Assembly (NCBI GenBank): GCA_033980235.1
Contig: CM067077.1
Coordinates: forward strand, 11,945,797 to 12,009,796
Source: Diadema setosum
Taxonomy: Eukaryota; Echinodermata; Echinoidea; Diadematoida; Diadematidae
DNA length: 64,000 nucleotides
Direction: 5' to 3'
The translations under genes were made by a program, and so were the position numbers. The notes below the pieces were generated by a model. It saw only the letters and a program-made list of their open reading frames with translations, searched no databases and had not been told where the DNA came from. Shown piece after piece: positions 47,543 to 59,514 of this stretch (positions are counted from its first letter, which is position 1; each line of letters starts with the position of its first letter).

Positions 47543-49990
47543 TTAGGTGATCCGAGTATCCTCTCGGATCACCTTCTGTATCTGTACGGATTCTTTGTTA
47601 GGTGATCCGAGTATCCTCTCGGATCACCTTCTGTATCTGTACGGATTCTTTGTATGTTCTTCTTCTTCTTCTTCTTTATTTCTGGACAAAATTTGTGTAT
47701 CGATTAGCTCAGAAAGTGTTCTTCCTATCAATTTCAAACTTATACCATATATGTATCGTGTCCCAAAGACGACGGGTCTAATAAAATCATAGTGATCAGT
47801 CGACCGTGACGTCACTATGACGTCATTATATGAAAACACATTCTCAATCATATCTCATCAATGGAATAGAATTTTTCAATGAAATTTACGTCACATATAT
47901 TTCAAGTTATGCGCATTCTACTCATATTCTCAAAATTCATATTTTCTCTTAAAACGCGCGCGTACGCGCGCGTCGAAATATTTGTATGCTCAAATCGAGC
48001 TCAAATTTTTTTTGCACACGTTTCAGACCATTTGGAGCATTTTTTGAAAAATTGAAAAAATTGGACGGACGCGTACGCGCGCGCGCATATACGCACGTAC
48101 AGCTTATATGCAATAGAAATTTCCACTTTTTTTACACAGATCGGATGTCTGAAATGTCAAGGAATATTTCTGCCAAGTTTCAGGTCAATCCGACTCAATA
48201 TGACGTCATACGGGCCCGTCGAAGTTGAAAATCAGCGCGCGCGTTAATGGCGATATACAGTGCAACAATGCCAAAAAAACGCCAATTTTAAATCCGAGTT
48301 TACTCGCCAGGATAGACGGTGACCCCCCATTTTCTTGACATATTTTGAAAACTGATGAGTTGAACATGTCATTTCATGGGTTGGCAATGCTGAAAAAAAG
48401 ATGAAAAGGTATCAAATTTCTTAATAAATCAAAAAGAGTAAAATTTCAAAATGACGTCATCAAATTTCAAGTTTACTCGAGCGTATCTCACTTATCCTTG
48501 GCCAATTTTCACCCAGATTTCAGTATGCTGTAGCTTATTTAATACTCTATCAGTTTTGATAAAGTCTTCACCTCGTAAAAATAGATTGAAGGTAACCTCG
48601 TCAAATTTGATCCATTTGCGAGTTATCTCTATAGGAGTGCAGTTTTTCTTGAAATGAAAATTAACATGACTGTCTTTTTCGAGCACTATGTAACTTATCC
48701 TACGGTGAATTTCTCCCAGATTTTAATGTGTTAGCTTAGACTTTGCGCTGTCGGTAATGTGTCCTCCGTTTTTTTTTTTTTCATACGACGTCGAAATCAC
48801 GTCGAAAAACTTCGCTTAAATTAAAGCTTAGCTTCGATGTATTTTCATATTTCTTTCTTTTTGCAAATTTCTTTGGAATAACACATGAAAGACATTCCCT
48901 AGTACCCCCATATTTTGAACATGTTTAGTTCATGTGACGTAGGCCCTACATTATTTTATAAGATCACAACTACTTGATCGAACACCATCTTGGGTAGATA
49001 AATTAGGGTCAAAGGTCATAAATGTATCATCCTGTATCTTGGGGAATACATGTCCTATCTTTCCAATATTTCGCACACACAAAGACCACGCTACCAAGAT
49101 CATTTCACAAAATAACCATTTTTTTCTCAGATGCCATTTTGGCTGTACAGAGTGGGGTCAATGGTCAAATATACTTCATTATGTATCTTCGTTATAGTAT
49201 ATACCGACTTTGGTACCAAAGATGGCAGACCTCACTCTCTTTTCTAAATGAGAATCCAAATATGACATGGCCAATGTCCATAACCACAGATGAAACCTTT
49301 ACGGTCATGCCTATTGGGATCAGGACTCAAATCATTGATTTTCGAAAGTGCACTAGCTCACTTACCCTTCTGTGGATTTCTCCCAGATTTTAATATGTTG
49401 TAGCTGAGACTTTGCGCTATCGTACGTGTCCCCTTTGTTTTTCATACAATGTCGGGATCACGTCCAAAAACGTGGTTAAAATTAAGGTTATCTTCGATGT
49501 ATTTTTCATATTTTTTTCTTTCTCCAACTTTCTTTGCAATAACTCAAGAAGAATAGCCCCTATCTCCCCCATATTTTGCACATGTTTAGTTCATGGTACG
49601 TACATTATTTCATAAAATAACAACTACTTGATCAGACACCGTCTTGATATGTAAATAAGGGTCAAAGATCATAAATGTTTCATCCTGTATTTTAGTAAAT
49701 ACATGTCCTATCTCTCCCATATTTTGCACACGCACAGACCATGTCACATCGATCATTTCACAAAGTAATCACTTTTTGTTCAGATGCCATCTTGGTTGTA
49801 CAAAGTGGGCTCAATGCTCAAATATACTTCATTCTGTATCTTCGTTATAGTGTGAACGGAATATGGTACCATAGATGGCAGACCTGACTCCCTTTTCAAA
49901 ATCAGTATCCAAACATCACACAGCCAATATCCCTAAACACAGATGAAACCTGTATAGTCATGCCCATATTGGGATCAAAACTCAAACCAT
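47543..49990 (+). repeat. diverged second long copy of the Helitron-like interior, with doubled head
   Basis: The heads at 47543 and 47599 are 56-bp direct repeats. Sequence from 47599 onward parallels 45723-47540 block by block (for example ACACAGATCGGATG and TGACGTCATCAAATTT), with scattered substitutions, and extends about 600 bp further to the single 3' end. Confidence 0.9.
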
Positions 49991-50047
49991 TGATTTTCAA
50001 AAGATCGGATCACCTAATTTGTCAGTCTTGACAAATTCCGGGTCTAG

Positions 50048-51130
50048 TTGACTTTTCCTTTTGTGAAATCAGGAAATAAAAAATGATGGAAACCATGGTG
50101 GCCATTTTGAAAAATGGCTGCAATGGCCATTGAGGGCGCTATTTACAATAATGTAATGCATAGGCGCAAGATATATTTCAAACGAAATTTTTGAATTGAG
50201 TGCAAGATCTTATTGACTTTTCTTGTGGAATTAGTAAATTCAGAGAAAAAAAAATTGCATTTATGGCGACCATTTTGAAAAAATGGCTGCCATGACCATT
50301 GGGGGCACAATTTGCGATGGCCCAATATCTAAATTCATTTTAAATGTTATATTCCACTCATTTGCAAAATCTTATTGATTTTTCCTTCTGAAATTTGTAA
50401 AATCTTACGGAAACTGGCATTTGTGGCGGCCATTTTGAAAAAAATGGCTGCCATGGCCGTTGAGGGCGCAATTTGCGATGGCCCAATATCTAAATTTATT
50501 TTGAATGTTATTTCCCACTCGTTTGCAAAATCTTATTGATTTTCCCTTCTGAAATTTTTAAAATTTTACAAAAACTGGCATTTATGGCGGCCATTTTAAT
50601 AATCCCTGTCATCGCCGTTGAGGGCACAATTTGCGATGGCCCAATATCTGAAGTTATTTTGAATGCTATTTCTGACAAATTTGCAAAATCTTATTGATTT
50701 CCCCTTCTGAAATTTGTAAATTTTTACGAAAAATGGCATTTATGGCGGCCATTTTGGAAAAAAAATGGCTGCTATGGCCGTTGAGGGCGCTATTTACGAT
50801 GGCCCTATATCTGAACTTATTTTTAATGTTATTTCCCACTCGTTTGCAAAATCTTACTGGTTTTCCCTTCTGAAATATTGTTTTTTTTTTTTGCGAAAAA
50901 TGGCATTTATGGCGGCCATTTTGAAAATGGCTGCCATTTCCGTTGAGGGCGCAATTTGCTGTGGCCCAATGTCTAAATCTATTTTAAATGTTATTTCCCA
51001 CTCGTTTGCAAATCCTCATTGATTTTTCCTTCTGAAATTTGTAAATTTTTACGAAAAATGGCATTTATGGCGGCCATTTTGAAATATGGCTGCCATGGCC
51101 GCTGAGGGCGCTATTTACAATGGCCCAATA
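50048..51130 (-). repeat. right-arm array of about 165-bp units (about 7 copies), inverted
   Basis: Units read GGCGGCCATTTTGAAAA and GCCGTTGAGGGCGC, the reverse complement of the left-arm marker, at about 50100, 50270, 50430, 50590, 50750, 50920 and 51070. Two further diverged units sit on the other side of element C at about 44850 and 45055. Confidence 0.9.
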
Positions 51131-51239
51131 TCTGAATTTATTTCAAATGTCATTGTCAACATGTGTGCGAAATTTGGTGCTTTTATCATAAAATGCACAA
51201 TTCCTCTAATATTTCAAGCTATGCCGCTCCACTAATAGT

Positions 51240-52177
51240 ACTTAGAACTATAAAAAGTTACATGGCTTTGAAAAACAGAATGTTTTCCAAAAGTGTGTAT
51301 GCATTGTGGATTCAGAATAATGCGACACAAAAATAGATCAAAGCATTTGCTGGAGAATGGCTTCCAGTGGACACTGTTTTTAGCTACAGTGTGTAGAAGT
51401 CTACCATATACAAAATGTACAGAGGTTTGTGATTTACATCCAGTTACAACTGTAATAGTGACAGGAGGGAAAGTGGAACCCTGTGGGAAGATCACCACCT
51501 GTTTTGGGGGCTGACAACAGGTTGAGTTACCCTCATATAGTTGTGGATCAATATTTGCTGTCTTCAGCAGGAACAGGATACAATCTACTGTACACAGCCT
51601 CTTTATACTCGGTCAGGTTCCATATTTTACAACCATGTGAAGATGTTAACATAAGGACCATTCACGTTAGGCCTACCCATGTAGAATCATGACTGTTGAT
51701 AGGCAACTGTTATAATGCCTAAGAGCCATCATTAGCAATGCAGGAAAACACTTGAGGGCAGTGCAGCCTTCAACTGTTACTAGTGAAACTTTTGGTGAAA
51801 TTTGCTTTGGCATTTTGAAATGAGAATTGCTCACCACAGAGAGATTTGCAATATTTTCCCTGTCACTTCCACTGGATGTGTTTTAATATTCATTCATGCA
51901 GCAAAACAGAGAATGTTCAGCTAGCCACCGCACCTAGATAGGATGAAGTTGCCAATAACAGACTATGCAGAGTACTAAGCAAATTGCATTGATGTGTGCC
52001 GCTATGGTGGCAGAAATCTTCACGCTTTTCATTGCAGTGCATATGGAAAGTTCAGACATGGCAATGTTTAATGTATGGATATTTCCCAAACAAGCATGGA
52101 CCTGCAAATGTTTGGGGGAAAAAAAATGTGTGCTATGTATGCAGTAGGTGCATACAAGCCAGGCTAGCTATTAGAGA
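51240..52177. other. no recognisable gene
   Basis: AT-rich unique sequence between the foldback element and the next MITE. Frames of 60-88 codons match nothing known. Confidence 0.4.
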
Positions 52178-53271
52178 TTAATGGTATGTAGTACAGTTTT
52201 GGTTGAGATAGGGGTTTAGGTTTTGATATTTTGTGAGATAATTAGAACTTTTTGTACTTTTATGCAATATTATAGAGCATACAATGTTTTGGAGAAGAAT
52301 TTAAAAGTTTATTTGATAAGGATTGGGTTTAATTAGCTGATATATATATATCCAAAAACAAATATCTATAGTCCTTATAAAACATGGGACCCACCTTTCA
52401 TTAGGACCACTTTGTTTTGCTTTGCTTTTGGATATATCTCAACCATTTCAAAACCAATTTTCATAAATATAAACATTTAATTCCTCTTAAAATTTTACGC
52501 TCATTGATATTTTGAATATTAGTCAATACAAGTGGTTTCTAATTGTGACCCGCTACAACAAAAGGATCCTAAAGTCGCTGATGGCCGATTCGAGAAAATC
52601 GAGTTTGAAGTCACATCATCAAAATTGGTCAAAACAATCGGATTTCTGTTTTTGACATAATTTTGTACTCTGTTTTGTCCATCATCTGCCGAAATTTCGA
52701 AGCTAAATGATCAAAGGAAACTCAAGAAATTAGCGTTTTTCTGGGCCATGATTTTCCGACTTTAAATGTAAGAGAAATGTGTCCGAAGATTTGGATTTAG
52801 CGCCGCAGCTAGACTCCGCCCCTAGCAACGAGGGAGTGATCTTATTGGTCAGTGCGTGGCATCCTGATTACCGATTGGTTGTGCGTAGACCGCTGGCGCT
52901 AAGCTTGACTGAACATGGCGGAGGTTGCTAGGAGCGTGCCTTCTATTGTCAAGCGGTGAAAACTGTCTTGCCTCCCCATGACCATGATAGCGTCTGAATG
53001 ACAACTTTGAAGGCGTTTTTCTGGAAACTCTGATTTCCTCAACCAATTGACATGAGCTAATAAAATCATTGATATCTCCACAACCGAGTACTTTTATGAG
53101 TTGTGCTATATATGAAATTAAAGTAGAAAAGTACGGGAATAATATCATGCCATTTTCGGAAAATTGTCCTCCCCCGACTTTCGGATCCTTTTGTTGTAGC
53201 GGGTCACAATTATCTCACAAAAAGTTAAAACCTGAATCCCCATCTCAACCAAAACTGTACCATCCCTTTAA
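52178..53271. mobile_element. family 1 palindromic MITE, split by another transposon
   Basis: TTAA at both ends (52178-52181 and 53268-53271). Left GTACAGTTTTGGTTGAGATA mirrors right CTCAACCAAAACTGTAC. The left AGGG end has decayed. It is interrupted at CTAATT|ATCTCAC by a 663-bp TIR element. Confidence 0.8.
52545..53207. mobile_element. 663-bp TIR transposon with AATT duplication
   Basis: Ends GTGACCCGCTACAACAAAAG and its exact mirror; the TIR is about 33 bp with one mismatch. AATT flanks both sides (52541-52544 and 53208-53211), while relatives of the host MITE carry a single copy of the equivalent sequence. No coding capacity. The superfamily is not clear from a 4-bp AATT target. Confidence 0.85.
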
Positions 53272-53562
53272 TCTTTAATAGCTTGGGTCCAGTTTGAACA
53301 TGAAGTGCATCAAATGAAATCATGTGTCAATCATAACAGATTGTCTCAGATTACTTCAGAACAATAATTAAACTCATGAAATTACCATTATATGTTCCTC
53401 AGTCACACAGCTTCTGCTGTCAAGTTAGATATACCTTGGCTTGTGAACCTAATTCCCCCTCCATTGTAGCATGATCAGGTCATACTGTCCCTACGTAGGT
53501 CCTATTTGTATCATCAATATCAGTTGGAACAATTGTCATAACAAGCAATACTGAATGTCATG

Positions 53563-53811
53563 TCGTCGCTGGGGCGACAAGACCTCGTATCTCAAAAATG
53601 TCAAATGTTCAGGAGAGCCAAAAAACATGGCTGCCAAAGCACTATACTGAATGGGATAGCCATTCCTTTGACATGCCGTGGTGGCTTCATTTTTGGGGTA
53701 AGACAGCTGGGATTTGAACAGGACATCACTTAACCGATTTTTTGACCACTAATGCAAAAAAGTCATTTTCACCAAAATTTGAGATACAAGGTCTTGTCAC
53801 CCCAGCAACGA
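53563..53811. mobile_element. MITE with CGCTGGGGCGACAAGACC ends
   Basis: The left TCGCTGGGGCGACAAGACCT, continuing to TATCTCAAA, is mirrored by TTTGAGATACAAGGTCTTGT and CACCCCAGCAACGA at the right. TIR about 33 bp with four mismatches. About 250 bp, non-coding. Confidence 0.75.
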
Positions 53812-54366
53812 TGTCCTTTGGATTTCAAGCCTTGTGCAGATTTCTTAAAAACCTTTATACAGGTGTAGCATTCCCTGAATCACAACATGTTTATAATATT
53901 TAAATATAATTGAAACAATTAATTGCGAGGAAGAACTTAAATGATTCTTGCTTTTCATCATAGCTATTCATCCGTAATTAATGGCATTTAATTTAGGTTT
54001 TTATTCACTCTGCGTGCTTCCTGGTTGCCAAATTGATGCCCGTAAGATTTTGCATCACAAAAAGCATTAAAAAGTCACCAACGGGACTTTACAGTAAAGG
54101 TCACAGTCTGACTGTTTAGCCTTCAGATACAGTACAACTCGTCAAAGTTGAATGCTCCTCACCTACATGTACTGACAGAAATGATGAAAAGCAAACGTGT
54201 AGAAATTTATGCAGCTATTGAAACAACAACAACAACTCTCTTTGTGGGGTCTCTCCCATTTGGCCAAGTCACCCATATTTGTGCATGGAACACTAATTAA
54301 TATTTTGTCACAATAAATATTCTCGTAACTAACATTCACAAGGCGATATTTCATTACTCTCTTCAC

Positions 54367-54723
54367 TTAAAGGTCCAGTTTACCTTTGGGAGCAGTGATT
54401 TCAAAAATTTTCAAGATATCATATTTGATGCATATGTGTAGGTCTGTTGTATCACAAAACATCCTACCATATGAAATATTTGCAATAAAACCTAAGATAT
54501 AAGGAGATATCAGGGTTTTTCTCAATAAACCGTAACTGTATACGGTTTAGTCTGGAAAATTTTTTATTATAACTATTGTTCACATTTTGTGTATTTAACA
54601 ACACTTAACATCGATTATACGGATTCAAATTTTGACAGTGGTTGTTTCTATCCCTAACTCACATTTTAGAACTATTTTATAGCACTAATGCTTTCATCTG
54701 CAAATGGTAAATTATGCCTTTAA
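54367..54723. mobile_element. TTAA-flanked MITE (family 3), copy 1
   Basis: TTAAAGGTCCAGTTTACC at the left and GGTAAATTATGCCTTTAA at the right are imperfect inverted ends. It is homologous over its length to 59143-59514, sharing GTTTAGTCTGGAAA and CATCCTACCATAT motifs. Confidence 0.75.
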
Positions 54724-54877
54724 ATGCATGATATGCGAAACAATACAAGTTACTCTTGTGAAACATGTTAGGTTGCAGGTGCTTGCAGAAATTGAGTACT
54801 TGTACTTAAATACCAATTCGACATTCTAATTGCTACTTAGTAAAGATGTGATTGACAATTTCATTGAGTTATATTGG

Positions 54878-54995
54878 AATGCACCTTCCCCTAGACGGAG
54901 CATAACTTGCATTTATCTATATGTTACTCGTATGATTAAACAAAAGACATTGCAGGGTAACACTCAAGTTATACTCCATCTAGGGGAAGGTGCAT
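54878..54995. repeat. hairpin, about 33-bp stem
   Basis: AATGCACCTTCCCCTAGACG continuing to ATAACTTG is mirrored by CAAGTTAT and CATCTAGGGGAAGGTGCATT, with a loop of about 50 bases. Short enough to be a tiny MITE or a structured RNA precursor; no evidence of transcription. Confidence 0.7.
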
Positions 54996-55150
54996 TATTA
55001 CTTTACCAGTAACTGACAGATGATGTTGTTGACAGAATTATGGTTTGGATGCTCTTTTTTTGTGGGCATAAGACATGTAAATCCAAGTACACTGTACGTG
55101 CATGTAATTTGAAGAAAAATAGTAAAAAAAAAAATATTATCAAATCTGTA

Positions 55151-57670
55151 TGGGCCATTCTCAGATTAAGTGTTCAATTCCATGTGAGTAAAACCGAAAA
55201 ATCAACCACAAAGTAATACATTCAAAGATGTGTTTTCGGAAACTTCAAAACTGGTCAAATATGAAACAAAAAGTGGAACATTCTAAATGATGCCCATTCA
55301 TTGAGTAAAAATGAATTGAAATAGAGCATCATTTATGATTTTTGATCACCAATCAGATACGTTACCGCAAATTTATATGTTGTAATGGACTCCTAACTCT
55401 GAATTAAATTTATTGTTTTGATCTAATTTCTGTTCAGGAAAAGACATCTGTCCCCCCTAAAGATATTGGGGTTTTTCAAGAGGTAAAGATGTTGTCATCC
55501 CTTGCTAATTGGTAGAAATTATTTCTGTGTGGTAGGTTGAAATATGCTTTTTGTTGAAATGAAATATAACCTTAAGATTCACTTTGTATTTTTAGCAAAT
55601 TTCGCTTACAAATAAAGTTTCGAATCCCACAAATCATGCAAAGGGAACGATCCGATCTGGAATTTCCACAGGAAATAAATATGAATTGCTTTCCTGGGGA
55701 AAGAACTATTGAAAAACATCGAATCACCTTTGGTAACGTATCTGGTAAAATATAAGTAATAATTTTAGTTGTGTATGAATTAATAAATATCAACTGTTTA
55801 ATTATTTACCTCATGAATTGATGTAAAAATGAATGATGTAAGCCCAAATTAACCATTTTAAACATTGTACGTAATATTTAAACTATGAAATGTAGTGGAA
55901 AAGAGCCCTAAATGTGAAAGCTGAGTTCTTCATTCACAGAATATTCTCATCTTACGTCTGAATGTATTTATCCATCCAACTGTAAATATTCATTAAGTTT
56001 TGATGGATAATGCAAACAAGGTTTGAAAAATATATTTTTGCAGGCACTTAGAAGGAAGTAGGTACAGTCTCTATGAACTCGATATGCTAAACAGTTGTTT
56101 GACCTATGGTAACGTATTTGGCTCATCCCTTTTAATGAAAATGAATAAATAATTGTTCAACTTATCAATGAATCTTGAGTAATTCTTCATATGTTGAAAA
56201 ACACTAGAATAAATATACAACAGAACACTGAAACTTTTCTCGGTAGCGTTTTATAAACTACTTTTTACTCTTTCAAAGTTTGGTAACGTATCTGGCGTAC
56301 GTAAATGAATCTGTCAGTGAAGTTACAGAGCGATTTCTACTGAATATTCTTCATTTGAACATAACTTTAATTTTTTGTGGAAGCGTCATTCTATGCAGAT
56401 TTGTTTTATGAACGCTTTGTTTTACATAACATTATTTGTCACCGTGGGTGCCCTGAATTATACGTAACGTATCTGCTAAATCTGAAAAGCAAAAAACTGA
56501 TATGCTGAATCTTAGCTTCGTCTTGTAAAATAAACGTTCAAAGTTGTTGCATAGAATATGAAAGTGGCTGGGTTTTATAGAATAGAACTTTGGAGTTTAT
56601 GAGCACACAACGATTTGTTTGTAAAAACATTTACAATTTCTTTTCAGCATTTTGATTATGTGGTAACGTATCTGTCGGAAAACTTGGCATTAAGTTGTGA
56701 GACACTGATGCACAAAGAAAAATCATGTGGAAGTGTTGCTCTTTTTCACCTCTCTGTCCTTTTGGTGTAAGAATATAATCCTGAGGTCCAACAAAACGAA
56801 GCATGTAATGGGTAGGGATGAATTTTGACCAGATTTGATCCCCAGAAAGCACAAGACCAATGAGCAAAATTCGGTCACGTATCTGGTGTAACGTATCTGT
56901 GGTAACGTATATGGTCGATCATATTATTATGAGAGCGATATCTACCAAATATTTCTCACTTGTACTAAACTTTAATGTTGAATCGATGCGTCATTCCGAG
57001 GAGTAATGTATAATATACAATTTGTCTGACATTGCAATATCTGTCGCAGTGGGTGGCGTGAAAAGTGTGTAACGTATCTGTCCAAATAAAAGTGTAGAAA
57101 ACCGATATTTCAAACATTATACCGTATTCTCAATAAAGAGCTGTTGCACAAAAAATTTAAGTACTTGCAGTGTATGAAGTATATCCTCAGGGTTTCATAT
57201 ACACAGGGTCATTGCATAGTCTTGTTATTTTCCCAATGCTGTAACACTAAAGAAACTGGTAACGTATCTGGCGGTGAATTTGGCGACAGGTTTCAAAAGG
57301 CTATAAAAAAAGAAGTCAATAAAAATTTTGAAACTTTTTGAGTATTGTGATTTGCACATATGATATGCTCATCGACCATGAAAATGATATTTGGAAAGTG
57401 TGCTTGTGGACGGAGAGTAGCAATAAAACATAATTCTGAAATAGCCGGCGACACTGCGTTTTGGGGGTCTTAACGAAGTTTAACAGCAAAATTTTATACA
57501 AAAAGGCAGACAACCGCATTTGATCGTGTTTATTTTTAAGAAATAAAGTCCTCGTGATATATTATAAACATTTAAATAGTATCTAATAGGTTTCAGGGAA
57601 CCGCAAACTGTCATGGAATGTCGGCGACACCAAAATTCCGTATTTGAACGCTTTTACTGAGAATGGGCCG
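55151..57670. mobile_element. 2.5-kb TA-flanked element with repeated TAACGTATCTG motif
   Basis: Inverted ends TGGGCCATTCTCAG (55151) and CTGAGAATGGGCCG (to 57670) differ at one internal base, and TA flanks both. The interior has no gene but carries (G)GTAACGTATCTG(G/T) at about 55733, 56108, 56281, 56462, 56661, 56876-56905 (three in 30 bp), 57068 and 57259, plus one inverted at 55357. Spacing is mostly 174-220 bp, and diverged unit sequence between motifs can still be aligned. Confidence 0.65.
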
Positions 57671-59142
57671 TATATTGATGATGCATATTTTGATAGATAT
57701 TCTGTTGACCACCTACATGATTTAGGGTACACTATGACTAATGAGTCTATACAGGTCAACATGCATAAATTGTATTTCGTAGGTTTCCTTTAATGTTTTT
57801 ATAAAAACAAATTGATAGAGATCCCTTTGAAGTATGATTTCGTTTGCCACCTGTTTTGCAGTGAGCAACGAATGAGTGCAAATCATTGTCAATTGACCAG
57901 CAATTGTTTTTTAGGATCCTGACAGACCTTTCTTGACACAGCTGTAAGTCTAGAAGAGGAGATTTTATTTGAGCAATAAATCATTTATTCAACAGTGATG
58001 ATTTTTACAATTTCTCATGTACAACCCACCTGTGATACTCGAGATGTTGTCATTCACATAGATGACTTATGACCCTACAAATACAAAATTGCAAACTTGT
58101 AGACTTACATGTGTAGCTCAAGAATGGAAGAACAAGTGAAGTCTTGGTTTGATTTAAACAAGGGAAAAACAAAGCAAATAATGAACAACTACCACAACAT
58201 CTTGCTGTCTCTCATTTTGTAGACTGCCATGATATATCATTTTAACCCGGTGGCATTTACCTTACACTTGATTAATCATGTGCTTGGCATGGTGGCGGGG
58301 GGGGGGGGGGGGGGGATGTGTATGCAGTATTGGTTGTTAATTTTGACCAAACCATTCCGTTCCGGTAGCTTTAAAAGTGCATGCAGAGCCCTGTGCAGTT
58401 CCACCTAGATACACAGCATTCAGCCATTCTCAGATATTTGGCTGTTGTTTAAAGGTCGTTTTACTCCATATTTACTGTAAAATTGTATGCTATTCGTAAT
58501 ATAGATTTAATAGGCCATAAATGTGTTCGATTGTGCCTGTCCAAAATCAAGTGCCCATGATCATTCTGGTGATTTGCAACTTACCTTGCTACCTAAAAGT
58601 CTTTGTGAAGTAAAGCCAAAGGGTGAATTTGATTTTCACCTTTTTGTTACATTGTAATTCTTTGTGTGATCTCTTGCATGAATGTATAATTTCATTCATA
58701 CATTATGATTACTATAAATATATAAAGTGAATATATATGAATCATAAAGTTTATTTTTGAAGTGTGCCACAAATTTAGTGATTGTATTTGTTTGCACTAA
58801 TTGTGTCTTTTTTTTATGTTACCTGCAGTATGCCATTCCCACCAACCCAAAGAGACCATGCCAAATTCTATATCCCATGACATTTTGAATCATTATTTTG
58901 AATAGTAAAGATGTTTGTTTTATATGAACGATATCTGACTAATGGCACATTTTATAAGACTTCCACTTTTGCACCAAAGTAGACTAAGGGTTATGTCAGA
59001 AATATCTGAGTACAGCCAATTTATATATATCTAATTAACTGAAAAAGGAAAAGTTGTATTAAAAAGCAATACCATTATGAGGTACCATGGTGTCCTTTTG
59101 TGTATCTGGCCCATAGGTTGGGAAGATACAGATTCAATGCAT
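57671..59142. other. no recognisable gene
   Basis: AT-rich; a poly-G run at 58297-58314. Nothing coding is seen. Confidence 0.4.
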
Positions 59143-59514
59143 TATAAAATGTACTGTTTGCCATTGGGGGCAGTGATTAAAAAATTTTGGAGTTATCGCA
59201 TTTGATGCAATATGTGTAGGTCGGTTATATCAAAACATCCTACCATATACAAGTTTTGCAATAAAGCCTAAAATACAAGGAGATAATATTTTTCTCAATA
59301 AACCATAACTCTAGGTAGTTTAGTCTAGAAACAATCTTATAACATTATGTATATTTACATGAGATTTATATGTACAATACTTAACATCAATTGAATACTG
59401 ACTAACATTTTACATTGGTCATTTCTATCCTGCTAACTTGCATTTTGGAACTGTTTTGAAGCACTAAAGCTGGGTTTTGCTTCCTCTGCGAATTGTAAAT
59501 AATGCTTTGAATGG
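59143..59514. mobile_element. family 3 MITE, copy 2
   Basis: Same orientation as 54367-54723, with shared blocks TTTGATGCA(A)TATGTGTAGG, CATCCTACCATAT and TTTCTCAATAAACC. Its terminal TTAA is eroded, so it is older or more diverged. Confidence 0.7.

Larger units (their letters stand above)
45188..50047 (+). mobile_element. Helitron-like element C, multi-headed tandem array
   Basis: Begins TTAGGTGATCCGAG and folds at once into a perfect 12-bp stem (AGGTGATCCGAG / CTCGGATCACCT). It ends with an inverted copy of the start (GATCGGATCACCTAA), a 9-bp stem hairpin (AATTTGTCA / TGACAAATT, 4-base loop), six bases, and CTAG at 50044-50047. It splits the tandem unit AATCTTA|TTGACTTTTCC between A and T with no duplication. 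The 5' head recurs at 45723, 47543 and 47599, but only one 3' end exists. No Rep/helicase gene is seen. Confidence 0.75.
42277..51232. mobile_element. giant inverted-repeat (foldback) element with tandem-repeat arms
   Basis: Ends are inverted: GTGGAGCGGCATAGC at 42277 and GCTATGCCGCTCCAC ending at 51232, each flanked by TA. About 130 bases at the ends match in inverted orientation. The left arm (to about 44160) has about 11 units of 160-170 bp; the right arm (from about 44700, and 50048-51232) has about nine units in the opposite orientation. Element C splits the right arm. Without that insert the element is about 4.1 kb. There is no coding capacity. Confidence 0.8.

Noticed and set aside
42277..51232. 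CRISPR-like array suggested by regular 160-170 bp repeats
   Set aside because: Eukaryotic context, repeats far too long and diverged, no unique spacers and no cas genes.
51232..51530. frames of 73-88 codons on both strands right of the foldback element
   Set aside because: No homology, no splice context and opposite-strand frames of equal length.
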